From JARBAK01 sp034472185 (GTDB taxonomy: Bacteria > Pseudomonadota > Alphaproteobacteria > Rickettsiales > Midichloriaceae): a stretch of DNA of 64,000 bases. Numbering within the stretch: the stretch's first letter is position 1; every line of letters starts with the position of its first letter. The notes beneath the pieces were generated by a model, which did no database searches, had not been told where the DNA came from, and was given only the letters and a program-made list of their open reading frames with translations. Positions 56,201-64,000 of this stretch are shown here, in pieces. The DNA lies in NCBI GenBank assembly GCA_034472185.1, contig JARBAK010000001.1, positions 248,001 to 312,000 of the forward strand. The letters are read 5' to 3'. The position numbers were made by a program, and so were the translations under genes.

Positions 56201-56653
56201 CGAGTAAAATCTACAAAAACACAAAGCAAATTTGCTTTTATACAAATTTCCGATCAATATGGGGTAGCCGATCTATCTATTTTTGATGAAAATTTATTAC
56301 GAGGCAAAGTAGGAGATCTTAGCGAAGTTGGGAAAATTATTTCTTGCACTGCAATAATAAAACGCGATGACGCAGGGATGCGTATTATAGTAGAAAGAAT
56401 ATGTGCATTAGAAGAATTAGTTAAGGCACCACAAATCGTTAGGAAATGCAGAATTAAAATTCTTTCAGAAGATATTATTCCCCTATTAAAAAGCGCCCTC
56501 ACCATTGACAACGAGGGAATAATATGTACGGAAATAATAGCCGTGCTATCAGACAGAACCGAAGTATCATTTTCTCAAGAATCTCCTCTCAGAATTGATC
56601 CAACTAAACTAGACGCATTACAGCAATACGGGATCCTAGAACTAATAGAATAA
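53204..56653 (+). CDS. dnaE: DNA polymerase III alpha subunit
   Basis: A 1149-residue replicative polymerase close to the E. coli DnaE length. The N-terminal PHP domain begins FIHLRLYSDYSLGKSA. Catalytic acids lie in PDFDIDIC near residue 402 and in VKFDFLGLKTL. GPGRGSGAGSVVAWAL, the ALYRPGPMDNIP finger, the C-terminal helix-hairpin-helix, and an OB fold (IAGVITTKRVKSTKTQSKF in part) are present. It is not split. It converges with the DUF2066 gene. Confidence 0.97.
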   Translation: MSNFIHLRLYSDYSLGKSAIKIDNLVEYCYKNALPAIGLSDISNLFGALEFSLKCADHGIQSIISCIITVDVSACITNTKATEHIYQELLLIAKNEKGYRNLLKLVSSLYLENYAQNQPLHIHIKQLIQLSEGLIVLYGGGISKHLEANSLTENRVSLITSLIHKLYEIFNINFFIELIRYKDLKYDKAIESLLLELAWHNDIPIVATNHVAYMSQEAYQAHDALLCIANNAYVMQEDRIKSHPEHYFKSADEMRELFSDLPEAIDNTVLIAQKCSFMPQRGASMLPKFCEYIEQEEKLLKQKAAVGLKARLSTIIKEAHQQYHARLDFELSVIQNMRFAGYFLIVADFVEWAKNEQIPVGPGRGSGAGSVVAWALNITDVDPLKFGLIFERFLNPDRISIPDFDIDICQLHRDRVIDYVRHKYGIDKVAHIITFGTLQARGVLRDIGRVLQMPYSLIDKLSKMIPQNLANPVTLQEAIDLDPELQHLRDTESDIERLFKLSLELEGVHRHVSTHATGIVIGDRPLDEVVALYKDAKSSIPSIQYSLKYADAAGLVKFDFLGLKTLTVIADTCSLIQKHGNYIEASRIPLDDSKTYNMLMAGYTVGVFQFEGAGIREALKELQPDCIEDLIALGALYRPGPMDNIPHYIRRKHGLEEVEEIHPKITDLLKETYGIIIYQEQVMRMAQILAGYTLAKADLLRYAMGKKDKKEMKRQKDIFVTGAIQNNLTRNEAENVFSIISKFASYGFNKSHATAYGIISCQTAYLKANYTIEFLVASMNLEIHDTDKLSIFCNEAKRFEIKLLHPCINTSNTLFIVEANSIRFGLAGIKGVGIKAVDAILKERKEGGKFTDIFNFISRTGRIINKKLLEALIKAGAFDILFSNRASLLASINLLLQQAQMELHQETRKQINIFSIIGSDASHTKAIINSSQCSLEDISPWDFNTKLAAEYEAFGFYPNEHPLTPYEGKLKKNVTTQDLIHKPQLDGAHINIAGVITTKRVKSTKTQSKFAFIQISDQYGVADLSIFDENLLRGKVGDLSEVGKIISCTAIIKRDDAGMRIIVERICALEELVKAPQIVRKCRIKILSEDIIPLLKSALTIDNEGIICTEIIAVLSDRTEVSFSQESPLRIDPTKLDALQQYGILELIE

Positions 56654-56684
56654 TAAGATTTCTATACTTGATTAAATGTCTTGT

Positions 56685-57878
56685 CTATAGAGACATTGCG
56701 CCTCCATCTTTTTCACTTAACTCTAAGTACATACCACTACCTCTACGAACAACGGCGATGCCGTTTTGTACTAAAATCGTACTAAGCGTTATAGGGACTA
56801 CATTATACTCCAGCTCCAGCTCTATTATATCTTTCATACGCCTAAGCACATGGTAATTACTAATTTGCGGAATTTTAGTAAATATACGCTGTATTTTAGG
56901 CCAAACGTCCTTGTCATGCAGCTTAATCCTTGCAGTAGAAACATATAGAACTGCATCCTGTAATGCCGCCTTACCCTTCCAAGTTGCGTCCAATTTCTGC
57001 ACTATATCAATTACCACGTCGTTATAAGACCACTGAGAACTATCTATAGCTTCTATTTCTGGCAAATCTCTATAAGGAATGAATTTACTATAGTCACTTT
57101 TAGCACTAAGGAAGCGCACATTTACTTCCAATTTATTATCATACTGTTCAGCAAAAACTATAAAGAGATCCTCACTCTTATAGCGCTTTAGTAAATTTTG
57201 AAATGATTTATATGACGAAATCATCACAACTTCAGGTATAATTTCTTGTAAATCTTCTAAGCTATCTTCCCTTACAATATTAATTTTAAGTAACCCAAAA
57301 TTATTTGGTAAGTTACCCCAAGCTCTATTCCAGCTTTCTCTATTCCATATTTCGTACTTACCATTTTTATATAATATCGGCACAATTAAAGTTGGTTTGA
57401 TATAATCATAAGCATATGCAATACCCAAATTGTTCAGGAACGTCCTAATTTTATTTTCATCAAATGATATATCTAAGATTGCCTTATATGAGTGCGAAGT
57501 CATACGTTGTTTGACGATAATATACTTTTCTACAAAGGAAGAAGCATCGAATAGAGGTAGATCAAGCACCTTACCACGCGCTTCTTGCATGCTTAGATTT
57601 AATAGTAGTCGTCTCAAACCTTGTCGTGCGCCCTCATCATATGCAAATGCCCGCGAGTCTGCTAAGTTTCCTATATCTGCATAAACTTCTATGCCTTTTA
57701 CAATAAAAGCCTCATTTACAGAAGAGATTCCAGGACCCCCGCCATCTTCAAGTGGTAAGCTACCCTCTCCCGGAAATACACCTAAATCATGCGCATATAC
57801 TCCAAATGATACGAAGCAATACAGACATATTACAGCAACCCACCGCTTCCTACCCCTTCTTTTTCCTAAGAAAAACAT
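56685..57878 (-). CDS. DUF2066-family secreted protein
   Basis: A 397-residue protein with a Sec signal peptide (cleavage near VYA-H at residue 29) and the DUF2066 pattern: FIVKGIEVYADIGNLADSRAFAYDEGARQGLRR, shown in parts, VKQRMTSHSYKAILDISFDE, and FVVPIL-like strands. The function of the family is unknown. A strong SD (ggggag) precedes the ATG at 57878. It lies between dnaE (convergent) and htpG (same strand). Confidence 0.65.
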   Translation of the reverse strand: MFFLGKRRGRKRWVAVICLYCFVSFGVYAHDLGVFPGEGSLPLEDGGGPGISSVNEAFIVKGIEVYADIGNLADSRAFAYDEGARQGLRRLLLNLSMQEARGKVLDLPLFDASSFVEKYIIVKQRMTSHSYKAILDISFDENKIRTFLNNLGIAYAYDYIKPTLIVPILYKNGKYEIWNRESWNRAWGNLPNNFGLLKINIVREDSLEDLQEIIPEVVMISSYKSFQNLLKRYKSEDLFIVFAEQYDNKLEVNVRFLSAKSDYSKFIPYRDLPEIEAIDSSQWSYNDVVIDIVQKLDATWKGKAALQDAVLYVSTARIKLHDKDVWPKIQRIFTKIPQISNYHVLRRMKDIIELELEYNVVPITLSTILVQNGIAVVRRGSGMYLELSEKDGGAMSL

Positions 57879-57913
57879 ATAACTCCCCCAATAAATTGTT
57901 ACCGCTATTCACA

Positions 57914-57939
57914 GCTTACTATCCTCGATACTAGTAAGC
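57914..57939. repeat. Inverted repeat between htpG and the DUF2066 gene
   Basis: Arms gcttacta (57914-57921) and tagtaagc (57932-57939) are perfect and separated by ten bases. No T-run follows on the minus strand, so it is not an obvious terminator. It may be a regulatory stem or operator for the DUF2066 gene, whose ATG begins 36 bases away. Confidence 0.5.
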
Positions 57940-57988
57940 CTCTCCCTAATTTTTCATTATGTCTATCATTTACCATCTAACAAATACT

Positions 57989-60016
57989 TTACTGACACAA
58001 CATTTCTAATGTCTTATTCAGTATTGAAGTAAATTCACTAACATCCTGTATAGGCTCACCTGCAACAATACAAGCTTCGTGAAAAATAATATTCACTAAG
58101 CTAGTAGCCATATCAGATACAGAATCTAATGTTTCTTTATCCTTGTCTACTCCGATAATATCTGCGTTTCCACACTTCAGCTCAAGCGTCCCTATTTTAG
58201 CAACGCTTGCAGCAATTTGTTTTATAATCTTATGCCCAAAATTAAGTTCTAAAATTTTAGCGCTTCTGCGATGTAATTGCTTTTGTTCAAGTAATATATT
58301 TTCCATTTTTACATTCATGGCCCCTTCTGCAATCGCCAAACAAGCGGGACTATTCAAGAGTTTAGTTGATATACGTACATCAGCAACTCTAGAGTGCAAA
58401 ATTTTCTTCACATAATCTATTACAAGTTTCTGCGAAGCAACATCTACTGCACTTTTATTTTGCTGCAGCAAAGATTCATCTCTCAAGCCTGCTTCATCTC
58501 CAGATTCTAGTGCTTTGATTGCATCGAGATCAATACCAGCAGTGTTAACTGCCCTCATTTCTTTGCCCTTATAGTAAGTAACTACGTTAGTCCAAAAACT
58601 ATCAACATGATCTTTTAAAAGCATGACATCAATTCCTCTACTCAAAAAGCCCTCCAATTGAGGATTGACCCGCATTTCCTCTATCTTATCTCCGATAAGA
58701 TAGTATATACACGTTTGAGAGGGTAGCATGTTTTCTATATAATGATCGAGGCTAATTAGCTTTTCCCCAGCATTTAACGAAAAGAACCTGCATACATCTA
58801 ACAGCTCCTCTCGCTCTTCCGACGCTTGCTCGCATAACCCTTCCTTCAATACTTCACCAAAGTTAAGCCAGAATTTTTGAAACTCTTCCTCCTCATTCTT
58901 CGCCTTCTTTTTCAACGCCTTAAGCACCTTTTTAACTATAGATTTTTTTACTTTGCTTAAAATAAAATTATGTTGCAGCGTTTCTCGACTAATGTTAAGC
59001 GGAAGATCCGCTGAATCCACAATACCACGTAAGAATCGCATATACTGTGGAATTAGCTCAAGATTTTCATCAGTGATAAATACGCGCTTGATATAAAGCT
59101 TAATGCGCGCCTTCCTATCCGGATGAAATAAGTCAAAAGGCTTATTTGTTGGAATATATAGAAGGCTGGTGTACTCAGGATACCCCTCTACCCTATTATG
59201 CAAAATCATCATAGGGGTATCAGGAGAATGAGCTATATGATGATAGAACTCCTCGTATTCTTTTTCTGTTATTTCAGACGGAGGCTTAATCCACAAAGCA
59301 GACCCACTATTCACGATTTCTACTTTATCACCCTCAACAAGCTCTACAGGAAATCCAATATGATCAGAATACGTAGAAATAATGTGCCTCACCCTGTGCA
59401 TATCTAAATATTCAGTCTTAGAAGAATTAATGTGGAGTTTTATTATAGTACCAGTTGGCAATTTTTCAGAATGTTCAGCAATAGTATAATCTTCGCGACC
59501 ATCCGAACTCCAAATATATGTTTTCTCTGAATCGTATTTTGTTGAATAAATAGTAACATAGTCAGCAACTATAAAAACAGAATAAAAACCTACTCCAAAT
59601 TGGCCTATTAGTTGCGGAATAGAAGCAGAAGCATCGCTTCCACAGCTTTCAGCTTTAGTAACCGCATCTAAAAAATTTTGTGTACCAGAATTTGCGATTG
59701 TTCCTATATCGGCCCTTAAATCCTCTTCATTCATCCCTACTCCGTTATCCCTAACTATCAGATCTCCATGCTCTTTATCTATTTCTACGCGTATTTTGAA
59801 TGAATCAACAATTAATTCAGGAGATGTAATAGCCTTGTAACGAAGTTTATCACAAGCATCCGAAGCATTAGACACTAACTCGCGGAGAAATATATCTTCA
59901 TTGGTATATATCGAGCGTATTACAAGGCGTAGGACTTTACCTACAGCAGCATCAAAGGTGTATTGCGTACCCTGAACTACATCTTTTTGTATTTCACTAT
60001 TTTGCTTATTATCCAT
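57989..60016 (-). CDS. htpG: Hsp90 chaperone HtpG
   Basis: A 675-residue Hsp90. The GHKL ATPase fold is clear: ELVSNASDACDKLRY, DNGVGM, GQFGVGFYSVFIVADYV, and the C-terminal dimer helices. HtpG is an ATP-driven chaperone. The ATG at 60016 is used. An upstream TTG at 60067 would add 17 hydrophobic residues that look like a signal, which is wrong for a cytosolic chaperone. It diverges from rpsL over 200 bases. Confidence 0.97.
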   Translation of the reverse strand: MDNKQNSEIQKDVVQGTQYTFDAAVGKVLRLVIRSIYTNEDIFLRELVSNASDACDKLRYKAITSPELIVDSFKIRVEIDKEHGDLIVRDNGVGMNEEDLRADIGTIANSGTQNFLDAVTKAESCGSDASASIPQLIGQFGVGFYSVFIVADYVTIYSTKYDSEKTYIWSSDGREDYTIAEHSEKLPTGTIIKLHINSSKTEYLDMHRVRHIISTYSDHIGFPVELVEGDKVEIVNSGSALWIKPPSEITEKEYEEFYHHIAHSPDTPMMILHNRVEGYPEYTSLLYIPTNKPFDLFHPDRKARIKLYIKRVFITDENLELIPQYMRFLRGIVDSADLPLNISRETLQHNFILSKVKKSIVKKVLKALKKKAKNEEEEFQKFWLNFGEVLKEGLCEQASEEREELLDVCRFFSLNAGEKLISLDHYIENMLPSQTCIYYLIGDKIEEMRVNPQLEGFLSRGIDVMLLKDHVDSFWTNVVTYYKGKEMRAVNTAGIDLDAIKALESGDEAGLRDESLLQQNKSAVDVASQKLVIDYVKKILHSRVADVRISTKLLNSPACLAIAEGAMNVKMENILLEQKQLHRRSAKILELNFGHKIIKQIAASVAKIGTLELKCGNADIIGVDKDKETLDSVSDMATSLVNIIFHEACIVAGEPIQDVSEFTSILNKTLEMLCQ

Positions 60017-60072
60017 GAGATAAGCACCAAAACAAATTAAACATAAAGTTACGAACGTAAGGAACAAACCCC

Positions 60073-60103
60073 TTGACGCATAGATGAATTAAATCTACTA
60101 TGC
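60073..60103 (+). promoter_or_regulatory. Promoter of the str operon with an overlapping dyad
   Basis: TTGACG (60073-60078), a 17-base spacer and TACTAT (60096-60101). A dyad gcatag (60078-60083) / ctatgc (60098-60103) overlaps both boxes, with inner agat/atct arms, so it may be an operator. Function is inference. Confidence 0.6.
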
Positions 60104-60218
60104 ACGCTTTGTACAGCATGTTTTATAAAGCATCTGGAGTTCTGATTCCATGAGTATTTTATTGTTGTGCTACGTAATTGAAGTATTGTTAATTTTTTGA
60201 GGGGTCGTAAAAAAGCGG

Positions 60219-60590
60219 ATGACTACGATAAACCAGTTGGTGAGAAAGGGAAGAAAAAAGAAAGTTTATAAAAACGATGTACCTGCCCTTCAGGAGTGTC
60301 CGCAAAAAAGAGGCGTATGTTCTCGTGTTTATACAGCCACTCCTAAAAAGCCTAATTCTGCTATGAGAAAAGTAGCGAGGTTGCGGCTGACTAATAAAAA
60401 AGAAGTAATCGGTTACATCCCAGGAGAACAACATAATCTGCAGGAACACTCTGTAGTCTTGATCCGGGGTGGGCGTGTAAAAGATTTACCAGGTGTGCGC
60501 TACCACATAATAAGGGGTAAATTAGACGCTCAAGGAGTCAAGGGTAGAAAACAAGCAAGATCTAAGTATGGTACTAAAAAAAGTGGCTGA
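60219..60590 (+). CDS. rpsL: 30S ribosomal protein S12
   Basis: A 123-residue protein, usual S12 length. [14 protein letters not shown] at the start, the decoding loop with [17 protein letters not shown] (including the wild-type Lys associated with streptomycin sensitivity) and [17 protein letters not shown] are intact. It monitors codon-anticodon pairing. First gene of the str operon. Confidence 0.98.
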   Translation: MTTINQLVRKGRKKKVYKNDVPALQECPQKRGVCSRVYTATPKKPNSAMRKVARLRLTNKKEVIGYIPGEQHNLQEHSVVLIRGGRVKDLPGVRYHIIRGKLDAQGVKGRKQARSKYGTKKSG

Positions 60591-60609
60591 TGATAGTAGG
60601 TTCATTTCA

Positions 60610-60637
60610 GCAATGCATATATAAACATCTGCATTGC
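60610..60637 (+). promoter_or_regulatory. Hairpin in the rpsL-rpsG intercistronic region
   Basis: Eight perfect pairs, gcaatgca (60610-60617) with tgcattgc (60630-60637), loop of twelve. In E. coli S7 binds this intercistronic site to repress the operon; a similar role is a guess here. Confidence 0.45.
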
Positions 60638-60695
60638 ATTGTGTGCTAGTTATAAATCAAGTGTAATTTGACTGATTAAAATAAGGAAACCGTAG

Positions 60696-61163
60696 ATGTC
60701 GAGGAAAGAGGTAAAGCAAAGAGAAATTTCTCCAGATCCCAAATTTCGCAGTGTTGCAATTGCGAAGTTCATGAATCGTTTGATGTTATGCGGGAAAAAG
60801 AGCGTAGCTGAGCGCATTATATATGCAGCATTGGATGTCTTGTCAGATAAAACAAAAGAGCCTCATGTAGAAGCCTTTGAGAAGGCATTAGGAAATGTGA
60901 AGCCTACTCTTGAAGTGCGTTCTAGGCGAGTAGGAGGTGCCACTTACCAAATTCCAGTAGAAGTACAGTTTCATAGAGGGCAAATGTTGGCAATGCACTG
61001 GATCTTACAAGCTGCGCGCAAGCGGTCAGGAAAGGCTATGGAGGTATCCCTAGCAGAAGAGCTGCTGGATGCCTATAATGCAAGAGGAGCGGCTATTAAG
61101 AAGAAAGAGGATACTCATAAAATGGCAGCGTCTAACAGAGCATTTTCTCATTATAGGTGGTGA
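60696..61163 (+). CDS. rpsG: 30S ribosomal protein S7
   Basis: A 155-residue protein of normal length. [39 protein letters not shown] (part), [20 protein letters not shown] and the final FSHYRW are typical. S7 is a primary 16S binder of the 30S head and lines the E site. aagga precedes the ATG by about eight bases. fusA begins four bases after its stop. Confidence 0.98.
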   Translation: MSRKEVKQREISPDPKFRSVAIAKFMNRLMLCGKKSVAERIIYAALDVLSDKTKEPHVEAFEKALGNVKPTLEVRSRRVGGATYQIPVEVQFHRGQMLAMHWILQAARKRSGKAMEVSLAEELLDAYNARGAAIKKKEDTHKMAASNRAFSHYRW

Positions 61164-61167
61164 TTTT

Positions 61168-63285
61168 ATGCGAAATTCTGTCCCCAATAGAGAAACTCCT
61201 ATAGAGCTATATCGTAATATCGGTGTAGTTGCGCATATAGATGCAGGAAAAACCACTACAACAGAAAGAATCCTATATTACACAGGAAGGTCTCATAAGA
61301 TCGGTGAAGTTCACGAGGGGGCTGCAACTATGGATTGGATGGCTCAAGAGCAAGAGCGCGGTATCACTATAACCTCAGCGGCTACAACTTGTTTCTGGAA
61401 GGGACGCGACGGAAAGTCGTATAGGGTAAACGTAATAGATACACCCGGTCACGTTGATTTCACAATAGAGGTAGAAAGATCCCTTAGGGTATTGGATGGT
61501 GCTGTTGTTGTATTCGATGGAGTGGCGGGTGTTGAACCTCAATCCGAGACCGTATGGCGTCAAGCAGATAAGTATGGCGTACCAAGGATTTGTTTCCTGA
61601 ATAAGATGGACAGAGTCGGAGCAAATTTTGACCGGTGTATATCGATGATATCGGAGAGATTGGGAGTTAAGCCTCTTATTATGCAGATTCCGTTGGGCAT
61701 TGAGGATACACTAAAGGGTGTTATAGACATCGTAACGATGGAATCAGTAGTATGGAAGGGGGATGATCTAGGTGCAAGCTATACTCGCGAATCAATACCT
61801 CCCGAAATGTTAAGTGAAGCTAGGAATCATAGAGCAGCTTTAATTGAAAATGCAGCCGAGTTTGACGATGAGGTGCTGGAAAAATACTTAGAAGGAAAGG
61901 AAATTTCCGTAGAAGATATAAAGAAATGCGTACGCAAAGCAACTCTTTCCACTGCTGCAGTACCAGTGTTTTGCGGAAGTGCATTCAAAAATAAAGGCGT
62001 GCAACTTTTGCTAGACGCGGTGATAGACTATCTACCAAGTCCCGTCGATATACCTCCAACAAAAGCAGTTGATCTAAATGCAGTAGCAGATTCAGATGGA
62101 GAGATGCTTATAGAAGCAAGTGATAATGGCAAATTATCAGCATTAGCATTTAAGGTAATGAATGATCCTTTCGTTGGATCTCTCACTTTCGTAAGAATTT
62201 ATTCGGGCATATTGGAAGCTGGTAGTGGGATAGTCAATACCTCTAAGTCTATAAAGGAACGTACCGGAAGGATGTTGCTTATGCATGCAAATAATAGACA
62301 AGATATAAAAGTTGCTTATGCTGGTGATGTTGTGGCACTAGCGGGTCTTAAGGGGACAACTACAGGAGACACTCTATGCGGACCCGGCTTTAATATAGTG
62401 CTAGAAAAAATGGAATTTCCAGAGCCTGTTATGGAGATTGCAGTTGAGCCTAAAAGTACAGCTGATCAAGAAAGAATGGGCCATGCAATTTCAAGGCTTG
62501 CAGCAGAAGATCCCTCATTACGGGTTAAGGTAAACCCAGAAACGAATCAAACGATATTAGCAGGGATGGGAGAGCTGCACTTAGATGTTATCATTGACAG
62601 GATGAGAAGAGAGTTTAAAGTTGAGGCTAACATGGGTGAGCCTCAGGTAGCGTATAGAGAAACCATTACTAAGTCCTATGAGATAGACTATACACATAAA
62701 AAGCAGACAGGTGGTGCAGGACAATATGCAAGAGTTAAAATCTTATTCGAGCCTTTAGAGCCTGGGAAAGGTTATGAGTTTAAGAGTAAAGTTGTGGGAG
62801 GAAACGTGCCAAAGGAATATATTCCAGCTGTAGAAAAGGGAATAGGTGACGTAAGTAAAAACGGTGTGTTAGCTGGTTTTCCTTTTATTGATTTTAAGGT
62901 TACATTATTGGACGGCGCATATCATGAAGTGGACTCTAGTGCTCTAGCTTTCGAAATTGCAGCACGAGCCGCCTTTAGAGAAGGAGCAGCATGTGCAGCA
63001 CCAAAAATTTTAGAACCTATAATGAAAGTAGAGGTTGTCACTCCCGATGAGTTCATGGGTGATATAATCGGACATTTAAATAGTATAAGAGGGCAAGTGT
63101 TAGGACTAACATCGAGAGGGAATGCACGTGTTATAGACGCAGAAGTACCCCTCGCCGAAATGTTCGGTTATGTAAATTCTTTAAGATCTATGACTCAAGG
63201 AAGGGCTCAGTATACTATGGAATTTGCTCACTATAATAAAGTACCACAGTATATATCCGAAGAAATAATTGCAAAAAATAAATAG
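61168..63285 (+). CDS. fusA: Elongation factor G
   Basis: A 705-residue translocase GTPase. G motifs: [12 protein letters not shown] from residue 22, [15 protein letters not shown]. Domains II to V follow with [14 protein letters not shown] and [18 protein letters not shown]. The ATG at 61168 has ggtgg just upstream. An earlier in-frame ATG at 61069 lies inside rpsG and was discarded. Confidence 0.98.
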   Translation: MRNSVPNRETPIELYRNIGVVAHIDAGKTTTTERILYYTGRSHKIGEVHEGAATMDWMAQEQERGITITSAATTCFWKGRDGKSYRVNVIDTPGHVDFTIEVERSLRVLDGAVVVFDGVAGVEPQSETVWRQADKYGVPRICFLNKMDRVGANFDRCISMISERLGVKPLIMQIPLGIEDTLKGVIDIVTMESVVWKGDDLGASYTRESIPPEMLSEARNHRAALIENAAEFDDEVLEKYLEGKEISVEDIKKCVRKATLSTAAVPVFCGSAFKNKGVQLLLDAVIDYLPSPVDIPPTKAVDLNAVADSDGEMLIEASDNGKLSALAFKVMNDPFVGSLTFVRIYSGILEAGSGIVNTSKSIKERTGRMLLMHANNRQDIKVAYAGDVVALAGLKGTTTGDTLCGPGFNIVLEKMEFPEPVMEIAVEPKSTADQERMGHAISRLAAEDPSLRVKVNPETNQTILAGMGELHLDVIIDRMRREFKVEANMGEPQVAYRETITKSYEIDYTHKKQTGGAGQYARVKILFEPLEPGKGYEFKSKVVGGNVPKEYIPAVEKGIGDVSKNGVLAGFPFIDFKVTLLDGAYHEVDSSALAFEIAARAAFREGAACAAPKILEPIMKVEVVTPDEFMGDIIGHLNSIRGQVLGLTSRGNARVIDAEVPLAEMFGYVNSLRSMTQGRAQYTMEFAHYNKVPQYISEEIIAKNK

Positions 63286-63400
63286 TATTCTATAGAGGAG
63301 AGTCTCGTGGCTTTCTAGGTTAAAAAAGAAATGAATGGTATGTATCTTTTTAGAAGCGTTCACAGTATGGCTAACTACCTTTTAATGAAAAGAGTCAAAG

Positions 63401-63430
63401 TTGCGGTTGCTGAGAGTGCGAGTATATAAA
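63401..63430 (+). promoter_or_regulatory. Possible separate promoter for tuf
   Basis: TTGCGG (63401-63406) then TATATA at 63423-63428 (16-base spacer) or TATAAA at 63425-63430 (18-base spacer). The 182-base fusA-tuf gap holds no gene. Confidence 0.5.
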
Positions 63431-63467
63431 AATATTGTATTATTGTAAATAATTGAGGCATAAAAGT

Positions 63468-64000
63468 ATGGCAAAAGAAAAATATATAAGAAATAAACCA
63501 CATGTTAACATCGGCACTATTGGCCATGTTGATCATGGTAAAACGACATTAACTGCCGCTCTTACAAAGCTTTTTGGAGCGTATGTGAAATATGATGACA
63601 TAGATAAAGCTCCTGAAGAACGTGAGCGTGGAATCACTATAAACGCAGCGCATGTGGAATACGAAACAGAAGCAAGGCACTATGCTCATGTAGATTGTCC
63701 AGGACATGCCGATTATGTTAAAAACATGGTTACGGGAGCTGCTCAAATGGATGGCGCTATATTAGTAGTGAGTGCAGCCGATGGTCCTATGCCTCAAACT
63801 AGAGAGCATATTTTACTCGCAGGCCAAGTAGGTGTGCCTGCACTTGTCGTTTTTCTTAACAAAACTGACATGGTTGATGATTTAGAGCTAGTAGATTTGG
63901 TGGAAATGGAAGTTAGAGACCTACTCAAAAAATATGGGTTCCCAGGAGACGACGTGCCCGTGGTACGTGGCTCAGCACTTGCAGCTCTCGAAAATAAAGA
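63468..64000 (+). CDS. tuf: Elongation factor Tu (partial, cut by window edge)
   Basis: The open frame from the ATG runs to the window end, giving about 177 residues of EF-Tu. [14 protein letters not shown] at residue 19, the [15 protein letters not shown] switch, [22 protein letters not shown] and NKTDMVDD (the G4 motif; most EF-Tu read NKCD) are present. EF-Tu delivers aminoacyl-tRNA. tgagg lies upstream of the ATG. The end is outside the window. Confidence 0.98.
   Translation, partial: MAKEKYIRNKPHVNIGTIGHVDHGKTTLTAALTKLFGAYVKYDDIDKAPEERERGITINAAHVEYETEARHYAHVDCPGHADYVKNMVTGAAQMDGAILVVSAADGPMPQTREHILLAGQVGVPALVVFLNKTDMVDDLELVDLVEMEVRDLLKKYGFPGDDVPVVRGSALAALENK

Noticed and set aside
60016..60067. 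Longer HtpG with an N-terminal hydrophobic signal
   Set aside because: The upstream start is a TTG without SD, and an exported Hsp90 is not expected; the ATG at 60016 fits the family.
63331..63429. 32-codon ORF between fusA and tuf
   Set aside because: No SD, overlaps the likely tuf -10 box, and shows no recognisable similarity.
1..64000. tRNA, rRNA, CRISPR, insertion sequence or prophage
   Set aside because: No T-loop or anticodon-arm signatures in the gaps, no regular repeats with spacers, no transposase or phage genes in any frame.

Overview
The window reads as a dense, AT-rich alphaproteobacterial chromosome segment with short intergenic gaps. It most resembles a Rickettsiales-type obligate intracellular bacterium, perhaps Midichloriaceae-like. 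That placement is an inference from three things: two tandem Msp/P44- or Opa-like surface beta-barrel antigens; decaying genes (a MATE transporter and a fossil of a TPR-like gene) in a small-genome style layout; and alphaproteobacterial gene pairs (mltA, a Tim44-domain protein and secB; ybeY with a CorC-like gene; lolC beside dnaE). Unlike Rickettsia and Anaplasma, this genome keeps flagellar genes (flgD, flgL, fliO, fliI, flgC, fliE), dispersed among housekeeping genes. No tRNA, rRNA, CRISPR array, insertion sequence or prophage was seen.

Layout. 1-10.6 kb: MATE pseudogene, orphan sensor kinase, giant AsmA/YhdP-like protein, PhzF-family isomerase with a 25-codon coupled leader ORF, DksA-like regulator, two membrane proteins, rpsO, hslU. 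10.6-13.8 kb: an accessory-looking patch with a 578-bp gap holding a gene fossil and two paralogous outer-membrane antigens; the larger antigen has a short upstream ORF. 14-24.7 kb: RMD1/DUF155 protein, flgD, metG, rpmJ, an MFS transporter, lptC, flgL, RNase J, pdhB, pheS. 24.7-33.6 kb: rsmH, lpxC, aminopeptidase P, fliO, thiL, fabG/fabD, yebC, a lytic transglycosylase. 33.8-45 kb: AsmA, mltA, Tim44-like, secB, mraY, rpmH, type-4 uracil-DNA glycosylase, rpiB, fliI, murE. 45-57.9 kb: flgC, fliE, ybeY, CorC-like, 4.5S SRP RNA, gltX, gpsA, nhaA, lolC, dnaE, DUF2066 protein. 58-64 kb: htpG and the str operon rpsL-rpsG-fusA-tuf, with tuf cut by the window edge.

How the genes fit together. Much of the content builds the cell envelope: LPS (lpxC, lptC), lipoprotein sorting (lolC), two AsmA-type proteins probably serving lipid transport, peptidoglycan synthesis and remodelling (mraY, murE, mltA, SLT enzyme), fatty-acid synthesis (fabD, fabG) and phospholipid precursor (gpsA). 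The flagellar genes cover export (fliI, fliO), rod (flgC, fliE), hook assembly (flgD) and hook-filament junction (flgL). The rest is translation, replication and stress handling.

No complete new system with independent components was recognised. The most interesting signals are a FlgC with an apparent N-terminal hydrophobic signal, a strong-SD leader ORF before an SD-less antigen gene, a conserved block plus an in-frame tandem duplication in the antigen pair, a coupled micro-ORF before phzF, and genes whose extended -10 boxes sit at leaderless distance from the start codon.
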